DNA of 64,000 nt, taken from JAHIKV01 sp963733145 (GTDB lineage: Bacteria > Planctomycetota > Planctomycetia > Pirellulales > Thermoguttaceae). Of this stretch, positions 15,938 to 26,180 are shown in pieces; position 1 is the stretch's first letter; each line of letters starts with the position of its first letter. The stretch spans positions 194,172 to 258,171 of the forward strand of contig CAVTCJ010000015.1 in the NCBI GenBank assembly GCA_963733145.1, in the 5' to 3' direction. A model generated the notes under the pieces. That model was not told the origin of the DNA. It did no database searches and saw nothing but the letters and a program-made list of their open reading frames with translations. Made by a program: the position numbers and the translations under genes.

Positions 15938-16609
15938 TTATTTTCGCTTCCGCCAAGCGTAGCACAACAGCGCGGTCAGGCCCGCGGCCAGCAGCGCCAG
16001 CGCCGATGGTTCCGGAACCGACGTCGGGTACTCGCCGATGAGCACCGTATCCGTCCCGCCCGTGAATCCGATGTACTGGAGGTACTTGGTCAGGGTCAGG
16101 CTGGTGTCGATCGCCGCGCCGGGCGCCGGCGTGAAGGTCCAATCGACGTAATTGGCGGTCTGGTCAATCACGTGGCTTGCCGCCAGTCCGGCCTGATTGC
16201 TCGACATGCCCCAAACGTGCGTGGCGTCCTCGACCCACAGCCAGTCGGCAGCGCTTAACGGGCTGATGAACTCGTGGTAGTCGGTCCACGGCAACGGCTG
16301 GACTTGGCCGCTTGGATCGGCCACGACCTGGAGTTGCTCGACCACCGAGTAAATCTGGCCGTTGATATAGCCGCCTTTCGGGGGACCAAAGTTCTTAAAC
16401 CACGGTCCCGCACTTGGGTCCAGGTAGACTGGGACATTCGACCCCTGGGTTGGTAGCGGGGCCACCGTCCAACCGCTGCCGACGATGCCGTAGCCCGTAT
16501 ATGTGCTAGTGCCGTCGCCGTTGCCCGCGGCAATCGGCGCCGCCTGCGCCGGCAGTGCCATCGCCGCGGCCACGGCCAGAATAAAGAACATACAGTAAAA
16601 AATCTTCAT
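15938..16609 (-). CDS. PEP-CTERM sorting domain protein
   Basis: 223 residues with signal peptide (MFFILAVAAAMALPAQAAP) and PEP-CTERM anchor VPEPSALALLAAGLTALLCY plus AWRKRK. The body is a beta-sandwich-like domain (WFKNFGPPKGGYINGQIYSV, YVDWTFTPAPGAAIDTSLTL) without a named family. It is probably a secreted, surface-bound protein; it is intact. Confidence 0.82.
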   Translation of the reverse strand: MKIFYCMFFILAVAAAMALPAQAAPIAAGNGDGTSTYTGYGIVGSGWTVAPLPTQGSNVPVYLDPSAGPWFKNFGPPKGGYINGQIYSVVEQLQVVADPSGQVQPLPWTDYHEFISPLSAADWLWVEDATHVWGMSSNQAGLAASHVIDQTANYVDWTFTPAPGAAIDTSLTLTKYLQYIGFTGGTDTVLIGEYPTSVPEPSALALLAAGLTALLCYAWRKRK

Positions 16610-16792
16610 AGTGTTTGCTCCTCAAGCGAAAACCTGGTTGTTGAACACGCACACTGGTTCGGTCGGGGCAACGCCCGTCCCGAGAGCCGCCATTGTCCGC
16701 GGCCTTGAGGGCCGCCACCAGTTCTCGTTCCGACTCGGCCGATGTTTGGTTTCACCCATTCATAAGCTCATCTCGTTTCTCCGCCGGGCGAG

Positions 16793-18139
16793 TTAGCGAC
16801 CAACTCGTCTGTCCTCGGTATTGTTGGTTGTCGTTACTTCCGCTTCCGCCATTCGTAAGCCAGCAAACCGATCAGCCCCATGCCGAGCAGGACGAACGTC
16901 GCCGGCTCGGGCACTGCTGTGTTCAGGTTGATCGTCGCCAGGGCGTCGCTGAAGGAGTATCGTGGCATGCCAGTTTTGGCCCAACTCGGCCAGGTCCAAA
17001 AGGTTCACCACGCCGTCGTCGTTGAAGTCGCCTTGGAACCAGGTCTTATCGGCGCCATGCCAATTGGCCCCCAATTCGGCCAGATCGAGGAGGTTGACCG
17101 TGCCGTCCAGGTTGGCGTCGCCGGGCAAGGCGGGCGTGAGGAGAAAGCCGCAATCGCCGGTCTCTCCGGTGATTCTCCCATAGCCCACGATTTGCCCCCT
17201 CGCGTTGATGTCAATCGCCTGAACCAGAGTCCAACCCAACCCCGGATCGACCACCTCATTCAGATCGATCATCTGGCCGTCGCCGTAGACGAAGGCGTGG
17301 GTATCGCCGGCCAAGTTTTGCGAGTAGCCGACCACCTGTCCGGCGTCGTTGATGTTCCGGGCCAGGCTAGTGGTTCCACCGAGCGTGCCCAAGATTTGCG
17401 TCTCGCCGCCGTCATAGATAAAGCCGCGAGTGGAGCCGAGTTTACTCGAGTTGCCCACTACCTGCCCGGCGTTGTTGATGCCGTAGGCGTAGGAAGAGTA
17501 AGCGCCGGCGGGGTCCAGGTCTTGTATCCCGTTGGTGCCGTCGTAAATAAAAGCGTGCGATATGCCCGGGTTGATGGGCGAGTAGCCCACCACTTGGCCG
17601 TGATCGTTTATATCTTCGGCGTAGCTGGTCCCGCCCAACGTGCCGATGGGTTGCATTCCGCTGCCGCTGTTGTAGATATAGGCGAGGTAGGTGCCGCCGG
17701 CGTTTTGCGAGTAGCCGACCACCTGCCCGCTGTTGTTGATGGCGTAGGCGTAACTGAGAACGCCGCCGAGCGTTCCGAGGGATTGCATTCCGCCGCCGCT
17801 ATCGTAGCGGAAGGCGCGCGTCCGGGTGGGGGTCTCCTCGTTCTCCGCGTAGCCGACCACCTGACCGTCGTTGTTGATGCCATAGCCGTAGCTGCGGAGT
17901 CCGCCGAGCGTGCCCAGGTCCTGCATTACGCCGCCATCGTAGAGGAAGGCGCGGAAGTAGCCGTCGCCGTTTGTCGATCGGCCGACCACCTGCCCGTGAT
18001 CGTTGATGTTATAGGCATTGCTGGTGGTGCCGCCGAGCGTGCCCAAATTCGTGGCGACGTAATACCCCGCCGAGACGCGTCCCGCGCCGCAGAGCAAGAC
18101 GCAGCAAAAAACCACTACGGCCGTCCGACGATTCAACAT
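16793..18139 (-). CDS. HAF-repeat protein with dockerin-like repeats; PEP-CTERM tail lost to frameshift
   Basis: Signal peptide, then eight or so repeats of the form LGTLGG-x-xSYAYGINNxGQVVGYS, the extracellular HAF repeat. Two dockerin-like loops follow, GDANLDGTVNLLDLAELGAN and GDFNDDGVVNLLDLAELGQN. After QNWHAT (about 16955) the frame shifts. The other frame reads YSFSDALATINLNTAVPEPA and then TFVLLGMGLIGLLAYEWRKR, a PEP-CTERM anchor stopping at 16834. In the frame as it stands the anchor is replaced by a charged tail. HAF repeats probably form a beta-structure on the cell surface; dockerin-like loops may bind calcium. Confidence 0.8.
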   Translation of the reverse strand: MLNRRTAVVVFCCVLLCGAGRVSAGYYVATNLGTLGGTTSNAYNINDHGQVVGRSTNGDGYFRAFLYDGGVMQDLGTLGGLRSYGYGINNDGQVVGYAENEETPTRTRAFRYDSGGGMQSLGTLGGVLSYAYAINNSGQVVGYSQNAGGTYLAYIYNSGSGMQPIGTLGGTSYAEDINDHGQVVGYSPINPGISHAFIYDGTNGIQDLDPAGAYSSYAYGINNAGQVVGNSSKLGSTRGFIYDGGETQILGTLGGTTSLARNINDAGQVVGYSQNLAGDTHAFVYGDGQMIDLNEVVDPGLGWTLVQAIDINARGQIVGYGRITGETGDCGFLLTPALPGDANLDGTVNLLDLAELGANWHGADKTWFQGDFNDDGVVNLLDLAELGQNWHATILLQRRPGDDQPEHSSARAGDVRPARHGADRFAGLRMAEAEVTTTNNTEDRRVGR

Positions 18140-18289
18140 TTTTTACTCCTTTTTCTTGTCTCGCCATGGGATCCAAACGTGGTTTTTCAACTGCAAAAAC
18201 TCTCTCGGGGTCGTCGCGAAGCAAGCTTCGCGACGACGCCGGAAATGCAAAACGTGATAATCGCGCATCCTAGCATAATGTACCCGCCA

Positions 18290-19446
18290 TTACTTCCGCT
18301 TCCGCCAAGCGTAAGTCAACAGCCCGAACAAGCCCATGCCGAGCAGAGCCAGCGTGGATGGCTCGGGGACGGCGGCGGCTACCCGGAACCCCCACGTATA
18401 TTCACCATAGGAAAGCGTCCGGTATGACGCTTGCAGGTAGTCGGCTTCGCTGCCGAAGCTCCCGCCGCGCAAGGCCCGCCACGAGGTCGACGGCGGGTTG
18501 GGATACGTGAGGGAAACCGTGTCGGTCCATTCGCTGGCGTTGCCGGTCATGTCAAGGGCGCCGTAGGCGCTCGCCGACTGCTCGAACTCGCCGACTTCCG
18601 TGCGATAGTAAGGTTTGCCCAGCAGCCAATGCTGTCCGTTAGGGTCGGCGCTGTCATAGTAGTTGGCGTTCTTGCCGGGATTGGCGGTCTCGGTCATGTC
18701 CCGGCCGGGCGCGTCGGGGGCGTCTTGCCGCGTGGCGTAGTCCCAGTAGCCCGCGCCCCGGGTTTGTTCGGATCGTAATAAGCCGCCTTGTACCATTCGT
18801 CCTCGCTGGGAATGAACCAGGTGGCGCCGGGGTTGCGGAGGATGTCGCGGCCGTCGGGGCCGAAGTATCCGTTCAGCGTGTAGGCCCCGGTCTCGGTGTC
18901 GCCGTTGCCCTGGCCGTTGCCGAGCCAGTTGACGAAGCGGGCCGCGTCAAAGAAGCTCACATAGTTGACCGGGCGGTTGGCGAAATCGGCCGCCACGCTG
19001 TAGCTGTAGCTGCCGTCCGCGCCTGTCTGCTCGATCTTGCACCCCTGAATGGCCGACGACATCAGCGGGTTGTACAGGCCATAAGGGTCGGTCTTGGCCT
19101 TGAGGTTGAGGAACTCGACGTACTGGGCGGCAGTCACTTCATACTTGCCGATCTGGTAGGCGTGGTCCACGGCGCCGCAGAGCCGGCTGTCGCCGAGGCC
19201 GCCCGCCGCGTCGCCCGACCATTCGCCGGCGTTGCCCGCATCGCCCACGTACACCATCGGAATGGTGACGGCCTGAGCGGGCAAGGCAAAAAGGGCGGCG
19301 GCAACGAGGACCATCGTCAATTTCAAGATTGCAAGTTTGGGCGATTGCAAAAATTCCATGGGGTGCGTGCTTTCGCGCGGGCGACGGGCAAGACCCCCGT
19401 CGGCGCTTGCGCGACGAGCCGAAACGAAGAAGTTTGGCACTAGCAT
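18290..19446 (-). pseudogene. FGE-sulfatase (SUMF1-like) PEP-CTERM protein, frameshifted
   Basis: The start at 19446 has AAAGGA upstream. The first frame has a signal peptide (LVAAALFALPAQAV) and the beginning of a formylglycine-generating-enzyme-like fold: AYQIGKYEVTAAQYVEFLN, VNYVSFFDAARFVNWLGNG, TWFIPSEDEWYKAAYYDPNK. Near 18765 the frame shifts and the rest continues: GYWDYATRQDAPDAPGRDM, YGALDMTGNASEWTDTVSL, WRALRGGSFGSE. It ends in the PEP-CTERM anchor VPEPSTLALLGMGLFGLLTY. Most such exported FGE-like proteins lack the copper-site Cys pair and are probably binding proteins. The shift leaves both halves clean, so a sequencing indel is possible. Confidence 0.82.
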
Positions 19447-19590
19447 GTGACGGATTCCTTTCTCCAGGACACCGCGGTTTTGCAGTTGACGTGCTCTCTT
19501 CTCGTTCCGACGCGAAAATCGGCCGGTCGCGTCGCCGCCGGATTGGCGACGACGCCTTGACCGGCAAATCGCTAATCAAAAATCACAGAT

Positions 19591-20493
19591 CTACTTCCGC
19601 TTACGCCAGGCGTAGGCGAGCAGCCCGAACAGGCCCATGCCGAGCAGAGCCAGCGTGGACGGCTCGGGGACAACGATGGTGCTGATCATGAAGTTGTCCC
19701 AACTGCTTTTCCCCACAGCGTAGTTATAGCTGGGAGAACCTTGGCAGGAGCCAATCGCGAAAAGCGCGGTCGGATCATCCACCATGTTGGCCTGCGTCCA
19801 GGAACCATTATCAATCGTATGGGCGGCGTAGGTAGTGCTCCCGGCATCTACCCCGTCAATGTAGAACTGCACATACGTATCATTCTGGTTCGCCATCGGA
19901 TGAACTTCTATCGCAATGTGGTACCAAGCACCGGGATTGGTGCGGTAATCCGGCAAATACTTCATTGACGGGTCGCTGTTAGCCGCCCAGTATACGCCGC
20001 TGTTGTCCCACAGATAAAACCTGACGTAGCCGCCGTTGGTTTCGCCGCCCGAGGCCCCGCCAAAGACCATTGACCGGTAGCCGGCCTGTGTGTATGGGGC
20101 ATTCTGGTACTGGAAAAAGCGGAGGCCGCTGTACCAGTCGCCGGGCTGGAAGTCAAACTCAAACCGGTAAGCCTGGAGGTCGCCGAGCTTCAGGCTGTAG
20201 TCAGAGCTATGGTTCATCAACACACCATAGTTGTTGTATGAAGGCGTGTGCATCGCGCCATCGCCCGCTCCTCCCGTCAGGCCCGCAGCCCAAGTTGCAT
20301 TACTTGCGGCTCTCGAGTTTCCCTTGAGGTTATTCGGGCCCGAGTCGAGCAACGGGTCGCCGGTGTTGGGAATAGCTCCCGTGGTCGCCTCGTTGAACTG
20401 CCAGTTGGCGATGACGTCCGCCCGAACGGGCGAGACGACGATCAGCACCGCCAACACGGCGAATGCGATCAATACATAGTTAAGAGACTTCAT
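19591..20493 (-). CDS. LamG-like PEP-CTERM protein
   Basis: 300 residues with signal peptide (VLIAFAVLAVLIVVSPVRAD) and anchor VPEPSTLALLGMGLFGLLAY. The body resembles a concanavalin/LamG jelly roll: DVIANWQFNEATTGAIPNTG, YRFEFDFQPGDWYSGLRFFQ, WYHIAIEVHPM, VQFYIDGVDAGS. It probably binds carbohydrate at the surface. Its ATG overlaps the TGA of a 44-codon frame upstream (20490-20624), hinting at translational coupling. Confidence 0.82.
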   Translation of the reverse strand: MKSLNYVLIAFAVLAVLIVVSPVRADVIANWQFNEATTGAIPNTGDPLLDSGPNNLKGNSRAASNATWAAGLTGGAGDGAMHTPSYNNYGVLMNHSSDYSLKLGDLQAYRFEFDFQPGDWYSGLRFFQYQNAPYTQAGYRSMVFGGASGGETNGGYVRFYLWDNSGVYWAANSDPSMKYLPDYRTNPGAWYHIAIEVHPMANQNDTYVQFYIDGVDAGSTTYAAHTIDNGSWTQANMVDDPTALFAIGSCQGSPSYNYAVGKSSWDNFMISTIVVPEPSTLALLGMGLFGLLAYAWRKRK

Positions 20494-20624
20494 TGGAGTC
20501 GATCCTTTTGAAGAGTAACCAATAATTCTCGGACGGAACGCCCATCCAAAGCCGTTGCCTCTTTCTCTACTTCCATGACAGCCTCATCAATCCTAATTCC
20601 GGACTCACTTGGGATTTTCAACAT
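20490..20624 (-). CDS. Small conserved leader ORF upstream of PEP-CTERM genes
   Basis: 44 codons: MLKIPSESGIRIDEAVMEVE continuing KEATALDGRSVRELLVTLQK DRLQ. It starts at 20624 and its TGA overlaps the ATG of the LamG-like gene. A close copy (MLKIPIECGMRIDEALMEVE KEATALDGRSVRE) lies upstream of the next gene at 21815-21916 inside the duplicated block, where it reads on instead of stopping. Substitutions between copies are mostly conservative, which favours a real peptide or protein relic. No family recognised. Confidence 0.4.
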   Translation of the reverse strand: MLKIPSESGIRIDEAVMEVEKEATALDGRSVRELLVTLQKDRLQ

Positions 20625-20790
20625 ACAATCATAAGCAGGTCTCCTCCGGGTTTGTCGTCTGCACGTATCGAAAATTGAAGGATCGAAAATCGTCCCCTCT
20701 CCCCTGCAGGGGAGAGGGAACGTGGTTGCCAGAGTGCATTACTGCACAACAAAACTCCTCCTACTTCCGTTTCCGCCAGGCGTACGCCAG
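20527..20790. repeat. About 264-bp direct repeat, copy A
   Basis: Matches 21817-22080 at roughly 90 percent by eye, including the small leader ORF, a CCCCTCTCCCCTGCAGGGGA hairpin (20695-20722) and the PEP-CTERM coding end. It marks the border of a tandem duplication of about 1,290 bp. Confidence 0.85.
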
Positions 20791-21783
20791 CAGGCCGATC
20801 AGGCCCGAGGCCAACAGCGCCAAGGTGGACGGCTCGGGAATCGCGCCAATCCGGAAATTATCCGCGTAGAGTTCGTACGAGGAACCCCGTTGTGCGACGA
20901 AGCCGAAGCCGGTGGCGGTGTAGTTGCCGCCGACGGGAACCAGGCCCATCGGCACGGTGGTGACGTCTTGCAGGTACGTCCAGGGCGACGCGTTCACACT
21001 ATACTTCTTAAATGTAAGCGGGGTGAACAACGTCTCGCCCAGCGTCATGTCTCGGATAGACCAAGCAACCTGACCGCCGAGGACGGAGAAGTCCATCACG
21101 CCCTTGAACTCGTACCAGTCGCCGAAGGTCAGCGGCGTGTTGGCGGCAATGTAATACCTACGGGTGGGGTCTAAGTTCCAGAGGGCGGTTGGCTGGCGTA
21201 ATCGTTGGAAATCCACTGCGGATACTCCGTGCCGACCGGGCCTACAACCGTCTGGCTATTTCTGGCAATGGAAATCTTTCCCAAATTGGGCCCATATAAT
21301 ACGCCGGGGACCGCCGAGAGGTCAAAGTCGATGCCGCCCCAGACGGTGCCGCCGTTGGAGAGCGTGCCATTGACGTACATCTGAAGGTATGTTTCGACCG
21401 CGGTGTCCGCGGCGGTGAACGTGTATGGGTTGACGAAGTCCCGGGCGTTGCCCACGAGCCCGGTTGAGCCGGCGAAACCCAGCCCTTGTTTGATCACCAC
21501 CGTCGAGTCGACGGTGTCTCCGGTCTTGTACCCAACTTCAAAACCCCGGTTATACGTGGTCTGGGTGGGGTACTTTGCCATGTACGTCTGCCAAACCTTG
21601 CCGTCCGCGCACACCTGGCCGGTCAGGTTGATCTATTCCGGTCCCAGTGGTTGTGAACGGGAAGGTGTTCATGTCCTCGAAACCGTAGGAGAACGGAATC
21701 GGGGCAGCCTGCGACTGGGTGGCGGCAAACGCCACGAGCGTCACCGCTGCCGCAATCACAAACAAAAAAGTGAAAGTCTTCAT
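20761..21783 (-). pseudogene. PEP-CTERM protein, tandem copy A (two frameshifts)
   Basis: Begins MKTFTFLFVIAAAVTLVAFA (signal peptide) and GFEDMNTFPFTTTGTG. It shifts frame near 21637 to INLTGQVCADGKVWQTYMAK and again near 21185 to TALWNLDPTRRYYIAANTPL. It ends IPEPSTLALLASGLIGLLAY AWRKRK. Joined, this is a roughly 335-residue secreted beta-sandwich protein with a PEP-CTERM anchor. Each segment is well preserved, so the breaks are recent or artefactual. The neighbouring copy (22052-23092) is much more degraded. Confidence 0.78.
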
Positions 21784-21816
21784 GGTAACTGATCCTTGTA
21801 AATTTAACCCTCGTTG

Positions 21817-22080
21817 ATTCTCGGACGGAACGCCCGTCCAAAGCCGTTGCCTCTTTCTCTACTTCCATGAGAGCCTCATCAATCCTCATTCCGCACTCAA
21901 TCGGTATTTTCAACATACGATCACAAGCAGGTCTCCTCCGGGTTTGTCGTCTGCATTATCGATATTTGAAGGAACGCAAATCGTCCCCTCTCCCCTGCAG
22001 GGGAGAGGGAACGTGGTTGCCAGAGTGCATTACTGCACAACAAAACTCCTCCTACTTCCGCTTACGCCAAGCGTAAGCCA
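21817..22080. repeat. About 264-bp direct repeat, copy B
   Basis: Counterpart of 20527-20790, including the CCCCTCTCCCCTGCAGGGGA hairpin and leader ORF. A third, short trace (TTTTCGGACGGAACATCCGT) is at 23130-23150. Confidence 0.85.
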
Positions 22081-23092
22081 GCAGTCCGATCAGGCCCATG
22101 CCGAGCAGAGCCAGCGTGGACGGCTCGGGAACGGCGGCGGACTCCAGCCGGAAGTTGTCGGCATATAGTCCTCGAACGAGGACGCCCGCTGTAGCAATGG
22201 CGCCGAATGCCGTTGATCGACGCAGTTGCCCCGAACGGGAGCTATGTTCAACGGTACACTGGTGACGTTCCGCAGGTCCGTAGTACCGCCAAAGTGGTCG
22301 ACCTATGTCGAAGGTGATCAGATGGAACGGATCGCTCGGCACAGATCACATCTCGGTATAGACCAAGCGATGTCTGACGTTGCCGATGCGGAGAAAGTCC
22401 ATCACACCCTTGGAACTCATACCAGTCGCCGAGCGTTAAAGGTATCGGTGCTGGTATAGGTATAATACTGGCCATGCGGGATCATTGGCATAGTCGTCGG
22501 CTGGTAAGTAACTCGCAGTTGGAGATTCAGCGCCGGCCGCGGCCGACAACCTTGATCTTCCCACCAGCGGGACCGACCGAGTTGGCCCACTCGAAGACCA
22601 GCCCCGACACGGTCCCCTCGGTATGGTGCTCAGTCGGTCTGTCCTGGTGGCGTCATTGACCATACATCTGGACGTACGTCGAGTGACAGAGCCGCACCCT
22701 GAACGCGAACGGGATTGGAGTGATGTCCCGGTAATCGGCAACAATACCACCGCCGCCGCCACCGCCATGGTTAAGCCCCTGTTTGATCATCATTGTGCGT
22801 GTTGACGGGGTCTCCCGTCTTGGCGGCGACCTCAAAACCCGGTGGTGTAGTACGTCTGAACATCCGGGCAGCTTCGCCAGGATATGTCTGCCCGTTGACG
22901 AGGCGCCATCCGTCCTGGCCGGTCAGATTGTCTACTCCGGTCCCCGATAGTTGTGAACCCACCGGCCCGGTGTTCATGTCCCTCGAAATCGTACTGGAAC
23001 AGATGTACGTGCGGCCTGCGACTGCTGGGGTACAGCAATCGCCAGGAGCGCGCCACCGCCAGCGAACACAAAAAAAAAGTGTAAGTCTTCAT
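22052..23092 (-). pseudogene. PEP-CTERM protein, tandem copy B (heavily degraded)
   Basis: Recognisable as a copy of the preceding gene: MKTYTFFLCSLAVARSW signal region, FEVAAKTGDPVNTHNDDQ (compare FEVGYKTGDTVDSTVVIKQG), LTLGDWYEFQGCDGLS, and the anchor VPEPSTLALLGMGLIGLLAY AWRKRK. It needs at least five frame changes between 22250 and 23050. The anchor-coding end and the flanking repeat are far better conserved than the middle, which is unusual for neutral decay. Confidence 0.75.
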
Positions 23093-23195
23093 TGCAAGTC
23101 TAATCCTTGTGGAAAGTTAACCCTCATCATTTTCGGACGGAACATCCGTCCGATCGTATCTTGTCTCGCTATCGGCTTCCGTGACAGCCAATCCA

Positions 23196-25015
23196 TCATT
23201 CAATCCATCTCAAACACGTATTGTCGTCACGAGTCATAGTCTCATCTCCTTTCTGCTTGGGATTGTTGCTTGCGATTTCTCCAATTGCCTCCATTTGCAA
23301 TATCGGGTCTCCGAATACGACCAAAGCGTAGGCATGTCCGGCGCCGGTGTCGGTGCTGGCCAGCGTCAGGAAACGGTCGCCGGGGGCAAGTACCACGTCG
23401 ATCTGATTCGTGGCGGCGTCAGTCGCGAGCCTCGCTCGCTTGAACTTCTCGTGTCCGTCGACCAGGACCCAAACGTCGGCGACGCCGGCCTTGGGCTGCA
23501 GGCGTCTGAGGTCGGCGATTCCGAGGCAGGCCTGAAACCGCGCCGGCCGCACGCCCTCGTTCATCCGGCGGATGGCGTCCAGATCGAAGGTGATTCCGGC
23601 GTTGGCGTGCAGGGCCAACAATCCCCGGCCCTGGGGCATAAACTGCTTGCCTTCGCCCATGCTGTAAACCCATTGCGGGACTTCGTCGGCCATTTCCGGC
23701 CGGGCGATCGTCGCCGCCCGGGCCCATAAGCTGCCGAAGGTGATTCCCGAGGCGTGCGGGAAGCCGTCAAATGTGTTTCCGGTCGAATCGATCCGCACCG
23801 GTCCAGCGCTGCCGTCCGGGACAAACACCCCATCGACTAACCTGCTCCACTTCACCGGATGGTACTGGCCGTCGCCGCGGCGGGTCCAGGGGACAAAGCG
23901 CTCGTCCTGCTGGCCGCTGGTGGGATCGATGCCGCACTCGCGGCGGTGGCCCAAGCCGTTTCCGCCGGCCACGAGGTCCAACAGATCGAGTTGCTTCAGC
24001 GGCTCTTGCAAGCTGCGGACGAACTCCGGCGGCGGCCCGGCTTCGCCGTCCGTCAAGAGCCGCACGGCGCCGGTGGTTTTATCCTTTTCAACGCGACCGA
24101 TTCATTGGCCCGCAGCACCGTGCCGCCCTCTTTTTTCTCGCTTGCGGTGCGGACTTTCACCGTTCCCACGAAAACGCGCGAGGTCGTATTTCCCTCATCG
24201 TTTACCTGGACGCCGAACTCGGTGCCCAGGTCGGTGACGACCGCCGTGGGGGTTTTTACAACGAAGGATGAAGGATGAGGGATGAAGGATGAAGGGGTAG
24301 CTTCGGAACCTGACCCCTGACCCCTGGCCCCTGACCCCTTCTTCGCAACCCGCGCGGTGAGTTTTCCCATCGCCAGATAGCCGCCGGCATTGGAATCAAC
24401 TTCATACTTGCACGGCCCGTCGAGGATTACCTTCGCGCCGCTGTCATAGGTGATTTGCATCAGCCCGGCGGAGAGGGCGTACTTCCGCCCCAGGGGGACC
24501 GACGACCCGAGGTATACCGCCGTACTGGGATCCGACCAGCGGCAATCCTTCATGCCGGTAACGCGGCCGACGGACACCCAACGCGGCGTCTCCAGGCCGA
24601 TCGTTGCCCTGGCGGGCGTTTCCACGAACTGCTGATCACGGGAGATTTTGTAGGCCCAGGCGGAAAGCAGCATTACGCCCAGGATCAACGTGGCCGTCAG
24701 GTACGAAAAGGGCATCGTCTGCGAAAAGAACCCGACCGTTCCCTGATATGCACTGCCCAGGAAACTGAGCGGGGCATTGCCGGCCGATAGTTCAACCGCC
24801 GGCATCTCCGCTCCCTTGACGACGACGCTTTGTTCCTGCCAGTGGCGGCACAGCAGCCCGTGCATGCGAAGGTAGACCGCGTACGTCAGGGCGGCCTCCT
24901 CGTCCAGCAGCAGCGCGTTCAATCTTTCGCACTGCCCGGGCGTGATCGAACCCGTGCACACGGCCTCGGCCAATGAGCGGACCTCGGCGGCGACGTTGTC
25001 TTCGGCTGGTTTCAT
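23196..25015 (-). pseudogene. FecR-domain / NPCBM-type membrane protein (anti-sigma-like), frameshifted
   Basis: From ATG 25015. A short cytoplasmic region is followed by a membrane segment (LTATLILGVMLLSAWAYKIS), then a FecR domain (GLMQITYDSGAKVILDGPCK, GKLTARV, FVVKTPTAVVTDLGTEFGVQ). After ANESVALKR (about 24085) the frame shifts. The rest is an NPCBM-like carbohydrate-binding domain (NAGITFDLDAIRRMNEG, VWVLVDGHEKFKRARLATDA). Between FecR beta-strands lies GSGARGQGSGSEATPSSFIP, encoded by GGATGAAGGAT and CTGACCCC simple repeats at 24263-24340. The start is 5 bp after the ECF sigma stop, so this should be the sigma factor's membrane partner. Confidence 0.8.
24263..24340. repeat. Simple repeats (GGATGAA)n and (CTGACCC)n inside the FecR gene
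   Basis: Four GGATGAAGGATGA-type units followed by four CTGACCC units. They are in-frame inside the FecR domain and lengthen a loop between strands. Confidence 0.75.
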
Positions 25016-25019
25016 CGTA

Positions 25020-25535
25020 CTATCGTCCGGGACTTTCCTTGCCTCTCTCGATACATTCAAACAGGCTCTTGCGTATCCGCTCCAACCGCTTGTAGAGCGT
25101 GTCGGTTTCAATCCGCAGCCATTTGGCCAGTTCGATCAGCCGTCCCTGGTACGAATAGGACTGCTTCAGCAAATCGTGCTTGTCGGCGGGCAGCTTATCC
25201 AAACAGTCGATCAGCAAATCGAGCTGATCGTGAATCTGCTTGGACGACTTGAACTGCACGCTGGCCAGCGCCTCGATCACGGCGTCGTCCAAATGCACGC
25301 GCTCGCGGTAGTGAACGCGGCGGAAACGGCGGACCTCGTTCAACGCGAATCCGCAGGCCCAGGGAAAAAACTCCTGGTTCAGATCGTAGTCCGACTGCTT
25401 CTCGAGCAACGCCAGACAGGTCTGCTGGTACACGTCCTCGGCGTCGTTCCGATCGGGAATCAGCGTCAGAATGTACGCAAATACATCCTTCTGATGTTGC
25501 AGGAACAGTTTGTGGATCGGATTCGCTGTCGCCAT
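25020..25535 (-). CDS. ECF sigma factor, planctomycete/verrucomicrobial type
   Basis: 171 residues. Region 2 is HKLFLQHQKDVFAYILTLIP and DRNDAEDVYQQTCLALLEKQ; FFPWACGFALNEVRRFRR follows. Region 4 is LPADKHDLLKQSYSYQGRLI with LAKWLRIETDTLYKRLERIR. Such factors occur in large numbers in planctomycetes beside FecR/NPCBM proteins and often control secreted protein genes. The FecR partner follows after 4 bp in the same transcript. Confidence 0.9.
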   Translation of the reverse strand: MATANPIHKLFLQHQKDVFAYILTLIPDRNDAEDVYQQTCLALLEKQSDYDLNQEFFPWACGFALNEVRRFRRVHYRERVHLDDAVIEALASVQFKSSKQIHDQLDLLIDCLDKLPADKHDLLKQSYSYQGRLIELAKWLRIETDTLYKRLERIRKSLFECIERGKESPGR

Positions 25536-25924
25536 CGCCGACGAACCCCCTTACGGAACAACCACCGGAACGCCCTCGCGAGAGATCGAGTTGACAAGCT
25601 CTCCTCTACCTAATATCGCGCGAGAGAGGGGAAACCTGACATTCCGACTCAATATTTATCATACGCACGGCGAAAAGAGGCCGTCGGAAAGGGGCTCGGA
25701 AAGATGTAAGTCGTTATACGGAAACAGGTTGAGAGCGAACGGCGGCGAACGGAGCGTTGCGGATCGCGCAGGCCGGAGACTGGAGGAGGCCGGTTGTGCA
25801 ACGAAAAGGGGCCAAAAAACACTGCGCTGCCGATGGTGGCGAGGAATCACCGGTCAAGCAGTCCTCAATCCCCGCCCGCCCCGCCATTGTGCCATCCGAA
25901 GGTGGGGGTAGCGATTTTTCGGCC
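25536..25924. other. Intergenic, no clear gene
   Basis: Only shadow frames. This should contain the promoter of the ECF operon and the left chromosomal flank of the proposed island. A GC-rich stretch follows, with no recognisable product. Confidence 0.5.
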
Positions 25925-25972
25925 AAATAGGCCCGGCAGGAATCGAACCTACGACCAAGGGGTTACGAGTCC
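25925..25972 (-). other. tRNA 3'-end fragment, left attachment-site repeat of the island
   Basis: AAATAGGCCCGGCAGGAATC to GAGTCC matches 63925-63972 with three mismatches and the same orientation, exactly 38,000 bp apart. Read on the minus strand it is the T-arm, variable loop and 3' anticodon arm of a tRNA (anticodon position CGT), after which the tRNA sequence stops abruptly. This is the layout of an integrase attachment duplicate. Confidence 0.75.
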
Positions 25973-26180
25973 ATGATGTACCTGCGTACACTATGCCAAC
26001 ACCCTGCGAACCCGCGTATTCCTCGGGAAATACGCCATGCGTACCTTCTGCGAACCGGCCGCTGACACCGGCAAAGCTGTGTTTTGACAACACTTTAGAC
26101 CACACAACCGGCTCGGGCATTCGGCCCTGGCAGGTAGATTTCAGATGGTTTACCGGGACGGGCTCGTAACTCCTGCCTAA

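Noticed and set aside
16880..18427. 515-codon plus-strand open frame
   Set aside because: Antisense to the HAF-repeat gene; repeats in the product mirror the repeats of the real gene.
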